DNA from: Saliniplasma sp046497075
GTDB taxonomy: Archaea > Thermoplasmatota > Thermoplasmata > Halarchaeoplasmatales > Halarchaeoplasmataceae
Reading direction: 5' to 3'
Length of the DNA stretch: 64,000 bases
Assembly (NCBI GenBank): GCA_046497075.1
Contig: JAWOGF010000038.1
Span: 4,921 to 68,920, forward strand
The translations under genes and the position numbers were made by a program. Shown in pieces: positions 24,044 to 32,666 of the stretch (position 1 is its first letter; each line of letters begins with the position of its first letter). The notes beneath the pieces are model-generated. The model was not told the origin of the DNA. It saw only the letters and a list, made by a program, of their open reading frames with translations, and made no database searches.

Positions 24044-25092
24044 ATGTATCCCCTCTCGGCTAGGAGTTCCGCATGCAGTATACCTGAGCCGGCGGCCCCC
24101 CTTATCGTGTTATGCCCTAAACAGAGATATTTCAACGAGTGGATCGGATCACTTCTAACCCGCCCTACAGTAACACTCATTCCATCACCGGCATCTCTAT
24201 CCAATCTCGGTTGAGGACGGTTTTCTTCATCCCTAACCAATATCGGATCACTTGGGGCTGAAGGAAGTTCCGATATCTGTCCCTGCCCTTTGAAACTTTT
24301 AAAGGCCTCTAACGCTTCGTCCCTGGAGATCCGTTCTCCTAAGTTCAACCAAACCGTTTCAAGATGACCGTCCTTTACATCAACCCGGTTACAACTGGCA
24401 CTTATATCCGCATCTAAATATTCTATCCGTTCACCACGGATTTCTCCCAGAATTTTGAGGGGTTCAGATTCTAGTTTATCTTCCTCTCCAGCTATGTACG
24501 GCATTACATTATCGACTATATCCAGTGATGCTACACCCGGATATCCAGCCCCGCTTAGTGCCTGCATCGTAGTTACTACCACGTCCGATAGACCAAATCT
24601 CATCAGAGGTTTGAGGGTCATGGTGAGTTGGATGGTCGAACAGTTGGGATCAGTCGAGATGAAACCAGACCGTTCTTTGTCATCCCTTTGTTTATCTATC
24701 AACCTGAGATGTTCCGGATTCACTTCGGGTATTATCAACGGGACATCGGGGGCCATCCTATGTGCGCTGGCTTTACTTATCACCGGCAGTTCTTCTGCAA
24801 ACTCAATTTCCACAGGGCCGGCTACACCTCCGGGAAGGGCTGAGAATATAAAATCCACATCAGCCGTCTTTTTCACATCCTTTAAAGAGGTAGAAACGAC
24901 CTCTAGGTCTTTTACCACTTCGGGCATATCCGAACTCAGTTTCCAGCTGCATACGTCACTGAATCTATTTCCCGCTGATCTCTCCGAAGCCGCTAGTGCG
25001 CTTACATCGAACCACGGATGTTCTTCTAGTAATTCTATATATCGCTGGCCTACCGCTCCTGTCGCTCCTAATATCGCTGCTTCATATCTCAA
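24040..25092 (-). CDS. asd: Aspartate-semialdehyde dehydrogenase, lysine-operon copy
   Basis: 350 residues. GATGAVGQRYIELL is the NADP motif at the N-terminus, DPNCSTIQLT carries the catalytic cysteine (about residue 147), and the GHNTIRGAAGSG end matches the archaeal/fungal-type Asd. Reduces aspartyl phosphate to aspartate semialdehyde, precursor of lysine and of homoserine. Overlaps lysC upstream by 11 bases and lysA downstream by four. A diverged second copy is at 32663. Confidence 0.94.
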   Translation of the reverse strand: MRYEAAILGATGAVGQRYIELLEEHPWFDVSALAASERSAGNRFSDVCSWKLSSDMPEVVKDLEVVSTSLKDVKKTADVDFIFSALPGGVAGPVEIEFAEELPVISKASAHRMAPDVPLIIPEVNPEHLRLIDKQRDDKERSGFISTDPNCSTIQLTMTLKPLMRFGLSDVVVTTMQALSGAGYPGVASLDIVDNVMPYIAGEEDKLESEPLKILGEIRGERIEYLDADISASCNRVDVKDGHLETVWLNLGERISRDEALEAFKSFKGQGQISELPSAPSDPILVRDEENRPQPRLDRDAGDGMSVTVGRVRSDPIHSLKYLCLGHNTIRGAAGSGILHAELLAERGYI

Positions 25093-26320
25093 CTAAATCA
25101 CCTTTTTCTTCTTTTTTAAAAGTCATACCTTTCGACCCTTTCACAAACATTTGTTCGATTATACTGATAGCATCTTTCATGTATACATCATCGAGATAGA
25201 TATTGATGGTCGCTTTACTCGTTGTGACCTCGATGATATTGATATCCCTTGATGAAAGCATCTTAGTGATCCTAGCCACCCATCCAGGGTGATCAACGAA
25301 CCTGGGATGAGTGACCTCTAAAAGACAAACATCCTCCCTATGTGTTATAGCTTTGAAAGAATCCAAATTTCGATGCAGATATCGAACGATATCCTCTCCG
25401 TCGAAACCGCCAAATATCGTGATCGATTTTTCACCACTGCTGATACCGCTTACTTCAACGTCCCCTCTTTGGTTTAACACGGCGAATATGGAATTTAGAT
25501 TGTAAGGGTTCAAATCACATATGACCGTCACGGCAGAAAGGTCGTTCTGTTCATTTAAAATATTACACGAAGAAAACTCACCGCAAACCTCAGTACCACC
25601 TTCACTCAGGTCATCCGAAGAAAAGGGTACGATCCTTAACACTTGACCAGGTAGTTTGTATCTCAATCCCTGGTATCTAACTATCTCAGCACCACCGTGG
25701 GCAAGTGCGAACAATTCTTCGATATGGATCTCACTCACGAACCGGCTACCCTCGATAAGATCGGGATCACCTGTTAGAAGGCCTTCGGTTTCCTTAACCA
25801 GTATAACTTCGTCAGCTCCGATGCAGTTTCCCGCTACTAGAGCAGTTGTGTCACTACCTCCTCTACCCAGGGTGGTGGTGTTTCCTTCGGTATCTTTTCC
25901 CAAGAAGCCGCAGATCACCGGTATATCTTCACTGAGAGACGGTACAACATTCTTTTCGAAGGCCCCCCTGGACTGTTCTAGATCCGGTTCAGCTGCAGTA
26001 TAACGGTTATCCGTGAATATGGGCCAGTCTTCTTGACTTGGAACTAAGTACCTAGATCGTTCTCCTAGATCCTTCAAAGCAGATGAAAATACCCTAGCAC
26101 TCGTCCGTTCTCCCATGGAAACGATCTCGGCATAATCTTTTTCACAAACATCCATCTGATCTGATAGTTCTACCAATTTATCAGTGGTCGTACCCATGGC
26201 CGAGACAACTACGATTATTTCATCAAAACCCGATCGTACGACTTTTTCAGCAGCCTCTTTGATCCTACGACCGTTGGCAAGATCAGCCCCGCCAAATTTA
26301 ATAACGGCACGTTCAGTCAT
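25082..26320 (-). CDS. lysC: Aspartate kinase, lysine-operon copy
   Basis: 412 residues. The amino-acid-kinase start AVIKFGGADLANG, the LGRGGSDTTALVAG phosphate-binding loop (about residue 155) and EGLLTGDP region define aspartokinase. The C-terminal part holds two ACT-like domains (about 260-400), the usual site of feedback control by lysine or threonine. Given the operon, lysine feedback is the natural guess. Overlaps dapB by eight bases. A paralogue in the methionine operon (31482) is shorter in the regulatory part. Confidence 0.94.
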   Translation of the reverse strand: MTERAVIKFGGADLANGRRIKEAAEKVVRSGFDEIIVVVSAMGTTTDKLVELSDQMDVCEKDYAEIVSMGERTSARVFSSALKDLGERSRYLVPSQEDWPIFTDNRYTAAEPDLEQSRGAFEKNVVPSLSEDIPVICGFLGKDTEGNTTTLGRGGSDTTALVAGNCIGADEVILVKETEGLLTGDPDLIEGSRFVSEIHIEELFALAHGGAEIVRYQGLRYKLPGQVLRIVPFSSDDLSEGGTEVCGEFSSCNILNEQNDLSAVTVICDLNPYNLNSIFAVLNQRGDVEVSGISSGEKSITIFGGFDGEDIVRYLHRNLDSFKAITHREDVCLLEVTHPRFVDHPGWVARITKMLSSRDINIIEVTTSKATINIYLDDVYMKDAISIIEQMFVKGSKGMTFKKEEKGDLVEI

Positions 26321-27125
26321 ACCCTACACCTTTCAAACTCGTAAGAACGTCGTCCATGGAAAATATCCCTGTTTTATCCTGTCTGATAGCCCATTCAGCG
26401 GCGTGCAGCGCTCCCTGTGCGAAAACTTCACGGGAGAATGAACAGTGTTGGATCTTGATCATCTCGTTTTGACCCGCAATTATCAGATCGTGTATCCCAG
26501 GTATCCCACCGGCCCTAACGGACAAAACCTCCGCTTCATTTTGTTCTCTAGGTGAATACCCCTCTCTACCTGTAACAGTCTCAGTATATCCTCTTAAATC
26601 TGAAACTAATTCAACCAATCTAGCAGCCGTCCCACTTGGAGAGTCATCTTTTTCATTGTGATGCGCCTCTATTACGCTGAAATCGTAGTCCTCGGGCAAG
26701 ATATCGCAAGACTTTACTAATCGATAAAGTAAATTAACTCCCAACGAAAAATTTGGGGCGATAACCGCTGTTACTTCATCGGATATACTCTCTTCGATAA
26801 ACGCCATCTGCTCTGGACTGTACCCGGTGGTACCGATCACCGCTGGAGTTCCAGTGCCTGCCACCTTCGGTAAATTAGATACTTCCGCCTGGGGCGAGGT
26901 GAAACTGATATAGATATCTGCTTCACTGCACATCTCGGATATATTAGAAGGAGGGTTTATCTCGACTTCAGAGGTACCTATCCCCTCTTCAGCCAAAGTT
27001 TTCCCTATCGATCCGTGACTTTCAGATTCGATCGCACCTACCACTTCGTGTCCTTCCGCCTCGGCCTCCTGTATCACCGCTTTTCCCATCTTACCTAAAG
27101 CACCGGCTACACATATGTTAATCAT
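26313..27125 (-). CDS. dapB: 4-Hydroxy-tetrahydrodipicolinate reductase
   Basis: 270 residues. The N-terminal GALGKMGKAV motif binds NAD(P)H. The substrate region has the diagnostic EAHHNEKDDSPSGTA (about residues 160-174) with catalytic His-His and Lys. Reduces the DapA product to tetrahydrodipicolinate, which Ddh uses next. Overlaps dapA by eight bases. Confidence 0.95.
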   Translation of the reverse strand: MINICVAGALGKMGKAVIQEAEAEGHEVVGAIESESHGSIGKTLAEEGIGTSEVEINPPSNISEMCSEADIYISFTSPQAEVSNLPKVAGTGTPAVIGTTGYSPEQMAFIEESISDEVTAVIAPNFSLGVNLLYRLVKSCDILPEDYDFSVIEAHHNEKDDSPSGTAARLVELVSDLRGYTETVTGREGYSPREQNEAEVLSVRAGGIPGIHDLIIAGQNEMIKIQHCSFSREVFAQGALHAAEWAIRQDKTGIFSMDDVLTSLKGVGYD

Positions 27126-28155
27126 AACAAAGACCCCGACAGTAACTATCGTCGTACAGTCTCTCGTCTAGGTCCACGGAGAAGAAATCTTCTATGGGCT
27201 CCAAAATCTCCGGGTTTTCACTGTAAACCTGCCTAACTCTCTCTAACACCTTTTCGAGCCCCTTAGCTGTCATCTTCCCGAGAGGGGGTCTGCAAGGTCC
27301 CGCAGGCATGCCCAGGATATTCATCAGGGTTTTGTAAGGAAGTGGATTTCTTGCACGACATACCACCTCGCCGTATGGTGTTTCCTCTTTTGTGGTCACC
27401 GTAACCATCCCGATAAGGGGGTCTAGTGCTTCTCTGAGTTCTGAGGCCCTATCTATATCACCGGAATGTACTGCTTCTATCATCTCCTGCACCGAACCTG
27501 GAACTACGTTTGAAGCTACAGATATAGCTCCACTAGCTGATATATCTTCAGATGCCATCATCTCAAATGTTTTGCCATCATCTCCAGATAATATATGGAA
27601 ATCTTGGCCGCATAGTTCTTTCGTGAGTTCCATGTTTTTCAGATCGCCGGTTGCCTCTTTGACCGCCCGAACATTATCATATTCTGAGGCTAGGATTGCT
27701 AGGTCTTGGGGGTATAATTGGGTACCGCTCCTACCCGGTATAACGTACGGTATTATCTGTAGGTCCGAGAATCTCTCAGCGATGGGGGCGATGTACTCTT
27801 TCCTTATCTCCAAAGAACTAGGCCCGTTGTAATACGGATCCACCAAAAGAACGGCTTCCACTCCGATATCATCTGCATGAGCAGTTGCTTCAATAGCTTT
27901 CTTGGAACAGTTACTTCCCGTTCCTCCGATGGTCCCACATTTACTATCTGTATGCTCGTTGACGAACTCTATCACTTCATTGTGCTCTTTCCAATCCAGT
28001 GTTCCGCTTTCTCCTGTTGTACCCATGGCTAAGATCCCATTGACTCCGTTCTCTATTTGGAACTCGATAAGCTTACTAAGTTTATTGTAATCGACATTAC
28101 GATTATCGTCCATAGGCGTTATCAGGGCTGTACTGCATCCTTCGTATATATCCAT
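27118..28155 (-). CDS. dapA: 4-Hydroxy-tetrahydrodipicolinate synthase, long form
   Basis: 345 residues against the usual about 290. GTTGESGTL (about residues 45-53) supplies the Thr-Thr proton relay, IPYVIPGRSG the tyrosine, and AVKEATGD (about 170) the Schiff-base lysine, so the TIM barrel is intact. The extra about 50 residues are a C-terminal tail ending YDDSYCRGLCYD with two cysteines, not part of the standard enzyme. First gene of the lysine operon. A TATA element at 28187-28197 is 35-40 bases upstream, giving a very short leader. Confidence 0.94.
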   Translation of the reverse strand: MDIYEGCSTALITPMDDNRNVDYNKLSKLIEFQIENGVNGILAMGTTGESGTLDWKEHNEVIEFVNEHTDSKCGTIGGTGSNCSKKAIEATAHADDIGVEAVLLVDPYYNGPSSLEIRKEYIAPIAERFSDLQIIPYVIPGRSGTQLYPQDLAILASEYDNVRAVKEATGDLKNMELTKELCGQDFHILSGDDGKTFEMMASEDISASGAISVASNVVPGSVQEMIEAVHSGDIDRASELREALDPLIGMVTVTTKEETPYGEVVCRARNPLPYKTLMNILGMPAGPCRPPLGKMTAKGLEKVLERVRQVYSENPEILEPIEDFFSVDLDERLYDDSYCRGLCYD

Positions 28156-28186
28156 AATACCACTGTTTTCCGTGTATAGTAAACAT

Positions 28187-28227
28187 CTATAAATAATTTA
28201 CTAAATAAAAGTACGTTATTCGTAATA
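28187..28227 (-). promoter_or_regulatory. Promoter and putative operator of the lysine operon
   Basis: Read on the minus strand, ATTATTTATAG (28187-28197) is the likely TATA box for dapA. Just upstream, TTATTCGTAATA (28216-28227) is a near-palindrome that resembles TTATTCGAATAA (31274-31285) in front of the second aspartate-family operon. A common regulator, for example the Lrp protein encoded between them, could bind both; this is inference. Confidence 0.4.
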
Positions 28228-28255
28228 GAAATTATAATATCGTAATTTTCGGGGC

Positions 28256-28426
28256 ATGATTCCCTATACAGATTTATTGGCCGGAATATGTGAAATCAGT
28301 GAGCAGACTTTGGACATATTGAAGGATCATGCTGGGGATAGTTACTATAAGGGGGTATTACGTACAAAGTTAGAGTTTGGTGTCCGTGATCCTGTTCCTG
28401 CCCCAAACCTAAAAAACCGTGGATAA
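28256..28426 (+). CDS. Possible 56-residue protein in the dapA-ppcA gap
   Basis: Plus-strand frame from ATG behind TTTTCGGGGC. The peptide has a plausible helical first half (YTDLLAGICEISEQTLDIL) and a proline-rich end. It occupies most of the 326-base gap and is not recognised; it could be an independent small gene or a relic. Confidence 0.25.
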   Translation: MIPYTDLLAGICEISEQTLDILKDHAGDSYYKGVLRTKLEFGVRDPVPAPNLKNRG

Positions 28427-28481
28427 GGTGTAAGGAATCTCAGAGAGGTATAAAAAGAATGAAAGAAAGGGTAATACTCTC

Positions 28482-29939
28482 TCAGCCCAAGAATCCCCTT
28501 AGATTAGCCGCCCTCTGTATTTGATCACAAGTGAAGTCGTAATTCCCTTTTTTCAATGCCTCCACTACCTGATCAGTGATCTCTTTGTGTTGTTTATCGG
28601 TGTTCACCTGGATTCCGGTATGTTCTATCGATCTCTTCAGTTCTTCTGGTATAAAGGGACAGTCTGGATTATAGAACTTCAGTGCAGTCCTCAGATCGTC
28701 GTCGAAATTGATATATATGTCTCGGAGATAATCCAAATCTCTTTCATTTAAAGCGTTCAAACCGAGGATTTCAGGAGGTAATCCGATAGAATAAAGGGCA
28801 GCGGTAAAAGTGATAGCCCTGGGAAGTGTTATTCCCCCCATATCTCGTGAATAACCGAACAAGCCCACATGGAGTTTTCTCTTCCTTCTATTAGGAACAT
28901 ATTTTGCAATCCTATTGATAACGGATTCCAATGACGGTATCTGTTTTTGATATTCACGAGAATACCTATCGATGATCTCAAAACTCCTTTCTTCGTCTAT
29001 GTTCTGTGGAGGACTAGTACTTCTTCTTTTTAGCTTCCTTATCCCCTCCCTAACCTCTTCAGGGGAATTATCGTATTTGAAGGCCGATTGGATCGTAAAG
29101 GTATGTACGCTTGGATAGTCTTCCACGATTTTTTCAACCGTCTGTGGTCTAAGATTTCCTCTAAAAGGTGCAGACCCTACACCTAGAATGGGGTACATAT
29201 CGACCCCCGTATCTTCGGATAGTTTTTGTATCCGCCCTAGAGCTATCTTGTTTAAAAGTATCGCAGTGATATTTCCATAATTCATAGCGGTATCCGACCT
29301 CGCTAGAAACACTCTCTGATGTTCAATATTCTTGCCTTTCAAATACTCTTTTGTGATATGATATACGTTCAGCATATTTTCCCGGTCCTCAAGCAGTGGT
29401 ATAACGTTGACCAAGTCTGGTTTGAATTCACCTATCCATTCATTGATCTTCATACCACTCCCTTCAAAGGATTTTGTTTCCTTCCCTATCACAAAATCTC
29501 TGTAATATTTGTATATCCTATCCAGGCTGGCAGCGGAAGTCGTCATGGGAAGGATCACCTCGAATATCGGAGGTTTATCGTCACCATAAAACAGTTTCGA
29601 GGTATCGAAGGACCTAGGAATACTCTCTAAAGTTTCGATGAGTATCTTTGCCTCCGCCTTTTCGATCGCCGGGTTTGGTACTCTCAAAGTGATTGAAACA
29701 TCCTCTCCGATCCTATTTTCCCTAAAATAATCCTGGTATCTTGTGAGCAGCTTTTTCACTACATAACTATCAGCTTCTTTCCCTTCACAATCCCACATCT
29801 GCTCATCAGCCCCAAGATGTGAGAATGCGTAATACGCTTCTTTTATCTCATCTTCACCACCGATCTCAGAGTTCTCAGCAAAGAAGGGGATATGTACATT
29901 ATCCGGGTGTTGAGTACTCATACACTTTGGTATCTTCAT
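28482..29939 (-). CDS. ppcA: Archaeal-type phosphoenolpyruvate carboxylase
   Basis: About 485 residues, the archaeal PEPC (PF14010) size, roughly half the bacterial enzyme. The start MKIPKCMSTQHPDN is the diagnostic N-terminus; a TTG 12 codons earlier is an alternative, but GTGGAAAG precedes this ATG. Other conserved segments are DEQMWDCEGKEAD, RVPNPAIEKAEAK and GYSRDMGGITLPRAI (near the C-terminal third). Carboxylates PEP to oxaloacetate, the anaplerotic source of aspartate. Its place between the two aspartate-family operons fits that use. Transcribed separately from the lysine operon. Confidence 0.93.
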   Translation of the reverse strand: MKIPKCMSTQHPDNVHIPFFAENSEIGGEDEIKEAYYAFSHLGADEQMWDCEGKEADSYVVKKLLTRYQDYFRENRIGEDVSITLRVPNPAIEKAEAKILIETLESIPRSFDTSKLFYGDDKPPIFEVILPMTTSAASLDRIYKYYRDFVIGKETKSFEGSGMKINEWIGEFKPDLVNVIPLLEDRENMLNVYHITKEYLKGKNIEHQRVFLARSDTAMNYGNITAILLNKIALGRIQKLSEDTGVDMYPILGVGSAPFRGNLRPQTVEKIVEDYPSVHTFTIQSAFKYDNSPEEVREGIRKLKRRSTSPPQNIDEERSFEIIDRYSREYQKQIPSLESVINRIAKYVPNRRKRKLHVGLFGYSRDMGGITLPRAITFTAALYSIGLPPEILGLNALNERDLDYLRDIYINFDDDLRTALKFYNPDCPFIPEELKRSIEHTGIQVNTDKQHKEITDQVVEALKKGNYDFTCDQIQRAANLRGFLG

Positions 29940-30227
29940 CTTTCCACAATCCTGTAGGTAATGATGTAAGTTCAATATAAAATCTTAGTACCGTCTATCG
30001 TATCCTAGGGAGTACATATTATTTTTATAGTACTCTTCACTACGGCTTTCGTTCACATGCGTTATCAAATCCGTTTTGGATATTTTGTACATATTCATGT
30101 TGCCACCGATCATGTTGCATTTATCCGACGTATAAAAAATTTTCCCACTACTTATACGAACATCGTATGTATATTACTTATTACGTAAAATAGTAAAATT
30201 TAAACCTCTTCGACCTATTTTATCTGC
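29940..30227. promoter_or_regulatory. Divergent promoter region ppcA / Lrp regulator
   Basis: A 288-base AT-rich gap. On the plus side TTACGTAA (about 30180-30187) and TAAAATTTAAAC (about 30195) lie before the Lrp gene, fitting a leaderless start at 30228. On the minus side a TATTTTTATAG-like element near 30011 could serve ppcA. No gene is visible in it. Confidence 0.35.
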
Positions 30228-30623
30228 ATGGATGAAATCGATAGGGATATCTTGGACATATTGAGGGAAAATTCTAGAGCTAATTACATCGATATCGCAG
30301 ATAAGGTCGGTCTGACCGAGGGCGCGATAAGAAAGAGGGTGAAGAAGCTGAAAGAAAGTGGGGTGATAAAGAGATTTACGATAGAGGTCAGTGCAGAGGT
30401 GGAAGGTTTGGTGATCATAAAATCTGATCCGGCCCAAACTAAAGAAGCAGCAAAAAAGGTAAAGGAGCACGCTGAAAAAGTCTATGAATTATCAGGGGAA
30501 TATGACATCATAGCTCTGATACATTCCTATGATATATCAGATCTGAATGAAAAGGTAGACAAGATAAGAGAAACACCCGGTATATCATACACATCTACTC
30601 TCATCAAATTAAAAGAACATTGA
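30228..30623 (+). CDS. Lrp/AsnC-family transcriptional regulator
   Basis: 131 residues: N-terminal HTH (DEIDRDILDILRENSRANYIDIADKVGLTEGAIRKRVKKL, first 40 residues, written here in two parts of the same motif) and a C-terminal RAM/ACT-like ligand domain (GEYDIIALIHSYDISDLNEKV). Archaeal relatives such as Sulfolobus LysM control lysine biosynthesis in response to lysine, which makes this a good candidate regulator of the two flanking aspartate-family operons. Confidence 0.9.
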   Translation: MDEIDRDILDILRENSRANYIDIADKVGLTEGAIRKRVKKLKESGVIKRFTIEVSAEVEGLVIIKSDPAQTKEAAKKVKEHAEKVYELSGEYDIIALIHSYDISDLNEKVDKIRETPGISYTSTLIKLKEH

Positions 30624-30642
30624 TATCCAAGAGATCAGTCAT

Positions 30643-31173
30643 TTAAAGTAGATCCGCGGGGGTAACGATCTTCCAGCTATTGTCTTCGTCCTTGATCATA
30701 ACGGCGTTGTACTTCTTTTCTTTTAACAATTCTACGACTACAGATTTAGGACTTTTAGCAGGTAATATCGGGAAGGAATGTTTCATGATCTCTTCCACTT
30801 CCTTGTTCCTATCTTCATCGACTATGTCGATACTCAAAACCATCCCTACATAGTCATCACCTTCTTTGACAGGGATCTGAGAATAGTCGTTCTCTAACAT
30901 CAGTTTAACAGCTTTACTCACCGGGTCTCCTACCTCAACCGATATTATATCATCCTGAGCAAAATCCTTAGCGTATTCGTTTTTCCTATTCTCCTGTAAA
31001 ACATCGTATATCTTCTTGATTGATTCGTAATTGGGAACGTTCTCTTTCCTCTCTAACTTAGCTATCAAAGATTGGGAAACTCCGGCTCTATCCGCTAGTT
31101 TTTTCTGGGACCAACCTAATTCCTGTCTTCTTGATCTAATCTCTTTCACCAACTTATCGAAATCCATCAACAT
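30643..31173 (-). CDS. XRE-type HTH plus CBS-pair regulator
   Basis: 176 residues. An N-terminal XRE helix-turn-helix (LGWSQKKLADRAGVSQSLIAKLERKENVP, cut here for length: residues about 18-46) is followed by two CBS domains (about residues 65-120 and 125-176), which usually bind adenosyl ligands such as SAM, AMP or ATP. COG3620-type archaeal regulators have this order. Standing next to a methionine operon, SAM sensing would be a sensible hypothesis, but the ligand is unproven. It converges with the Lrp gene; its promoter lies in 31174-31370. Confidence 0.87.
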   Translation of the reverse strand: MLMDFDKLVKEIRSRRQELGWSQKKLADRAGVSQSLIAKLERKENVPNYESIKKIYDVLQENRKNEYAKDFAQDDIISVEVGDPVSKAVKLMLENDYSQIPVKEGDDYVGMVLSIDIVDEDRNKEVEEIMKHSFPILPAKSPKSVVVELLKEKKYNAVMIKDEDNSWKIVTPADLL

Positions 31174-31272
31174 CGTATCCAGCTCTTTGATCTTTTGGAG
31201 TTAAGGATTCAATGTTGTATTAACCTTTTCGTAAAATCTAGGAAAAAGCGGTGAGATCACAGATAATTAAAA

Positions 31273-31286
31273 ATTATTCGAATAAT
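31273..31286. promoter_or_regulatory. Perfect 14-base palindrome upstream of the methionine-branch operon
   Basis: ATTATTCGAATAAT is symmetrical and lies 51 bases before the TATA box at 31337. A related arm, TTTCGTATTATTC, follows at about 31293. A similar TTATTCG-AATA element occurs in front of dapA (28216). Position upstream of TATA suits an activator or Lrp-type protein. Confidence 0.45.
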
Positions 31287-31336
31287 AATCAATTTCGTAT
31301 TATTCTAATCGTACAAAATTAATAAAAATGACAATA

Positions 31337-31345
31337 TTTATATAA
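31337..31345 (+). promoter_or_regulatory. TATA box of the methionine-branch operon
   Basis: TTTATATAA is centred 29 bases before the ATG of the Thr-rich leader frame at 31370. That spacing predicts transcription starting at or a few bases before this ATG, i.e. a leaderless mRNA whose first codon is the leader ORF. Confidence 0.55.
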
Positions 31346-31369
31346 TAGCTTGTTTTATCACCGGATAAC

Positions 31370-31462
31370 ATGACCACTACAATCACCATGGAAAACGAAT
31401 TCGCTAGGGATACGATGAATTATAGAAGGGGGGATCGATTTATGCCCCTCCCGGGCACATGA
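31370..31462 (+). CDS. Thr/Met-rich leader ORF upstream of aspartate kinase
   Basis: A 30-codon frame starting MTTTITMENEF and ending at a TGA 19 bases before the kinase start. The opening run of Thr, Ile and Met codons names three end products of the aspartate pathway, as in the E. coli thr leader. Inside it, GGGGG (about 31428-31433) and CCCCTCC (31444-31450) can pair around the middle of the frame, and CCCGGG follows. The TATA spacing says translation begins here. Reading past the TGA with a +1 shift (ACA-TGA to GAA) would join the kinase frame in ENSYNIIVVKIGG, so a frameshift fusion is an alternative. Confidence 0.45.
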   Translation: MTTTITMENEFARDTMNYRRGDRFMPLPGT

Positions 31463-31481
31463 AAATAGTTATAATATTATA

Positions 31482-32666
31482 GTGGTGAAAATTGGTGGTT
31501 CTTGTTTAAAGGATGGATATTCTTTAGGAACCTCTCTAGAGAAAGTAGAGAAATGCTTAGATGATGGGTATCATCCCATACTGGTTTTATCTGCACTAAA
31601 TGGACTTACAGATGATCTGATCGATATTGTAAATTTTAATATCGATGATGATCCCAGTACTTCAGACTCGATACTTTCCGAAGGAGAAATGCTCAGTAGT
31701 AGGATCTTCAAGAAGATATTGAAGCATAAGGGCCGTGACTCCAAGATCATCGACGTGAATGAAAAACATTTTCCGATCATAACATACGAAAAAGACGGCA
31801 ATATCGAGGTTGATCTTGAAAGAACCAGATCTGAGTTGGAAAAGAAACTAAAACCATTGATCAATAAAGGAGTTATACCTATAATACCTGGCTTTCTTGG
31901 AAAAACAAAAGAAGGAAAGATCACAACCCTCGGCAGAGGTGGGTCCGACACAACGTCTGTTTTGATAGGTTCACTGCTGAACGCATCTGAAGTGGTTTTA
32001 TTAAAGGATGTGCCGGGTATATTACGGTGTGATCCAAATTTCAGAACATCTGATAAGATAATAGAAAACATTAGCGTACATAGAGCCGTCGAACTGGGAT
32101 TGAACGGTGGAGATGTGATAAATCCTGAGGCTCTAAAGTATAAGAGCAAAGATACTGATGTAAGGATAGTTGATTACGATAATGATGATTTTCTGAGCTG
32201 CGGTACGAAAATAACCGGCAGTATAGATGTAATAACACAAGCGAATATATATGGTACAAAAGCATTGGTCTCTCTGGTCTCGCATTCAGACGATAAAGAT
32301 GTTGATAGATACAAAGAGATAGCTAGTAAGTGGTTAACAGAACCATGTTGTAGTTTTAGGTCTGATAACTCATATTCATTTTGTCTAGAGGAGGAGGAGC
32401 TCGACGATAATTTATGTCTACTCTATGATATCATGAGAGAGGAAGACGAAAGCTTCGCAGTAGGTTACAAAACAGATATCTCCTTGATCGAGATAAAGTC
32501 GAATTACCTGCCAAGCTTTTCAGACATCTTTTACCAGATCCTTCATGAATTGAATAAGAATTCTGTAAGGATACTGAATTCTAAATTTGAATCAAACGAA
32601 CTATATATAGTTATTAAAAATAACAATATCGAGAAAATAAAAACCATTTTAGAGGTGATAAAATGA
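31482..32666 (+). CDS. Aspartate kinase, methionine-operon copy
   Basis: 394 residues. VKIGGSCLKDG start, TTLGRGGSDTTSVLIG phosphate loop (about residue 148) and LKDVPGILRCDP region define the kinase. The C-terminal ACT region (about 255-394) is present but weakly conserved compared with the lysine-operon copy, consistent with different feedback control. The GTG at 31482 has no ribosome site, and the frame reads sensibly a few codons further upstream (NIIV), so translation may depend on the preceding leader ORF. Overlaps the second asd by four bases. Confidence 0.92.
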   Translation: MVKIGGSCLKDGYSLGTSLEKVEKCLDDGYHPILVLSALNGLTDDLIDIVNFNIDDDPSTSDSILSEGEMLSSRIFKKILKHKGRDSKIIDVNEKHFPIITYEKDGNIEVDLERTRSELEKKLKPLINKGVIPIIPGFLGKTKEGKITTLGRGGSDTTSVLIGSLLNASEVVLLKDVPGILRCDPNFRTSDKIIENISVHRAVELGLNGGDVINPEALKYKSKDTDVRIVDYDNDDFLSCGTKITGSIDVITQANIYGTKALVSLVSHSDDKDVDRYKEIASKWLTEPCCSFRSDNSYSFCLEEEELDDNLCLLYDIMREEDESFAVGYKTDISLIEIKSNYLPSFSDIFYQILHELNKNSVRILNSKFESNELYIVIKNNNIEKIKTILEVIK

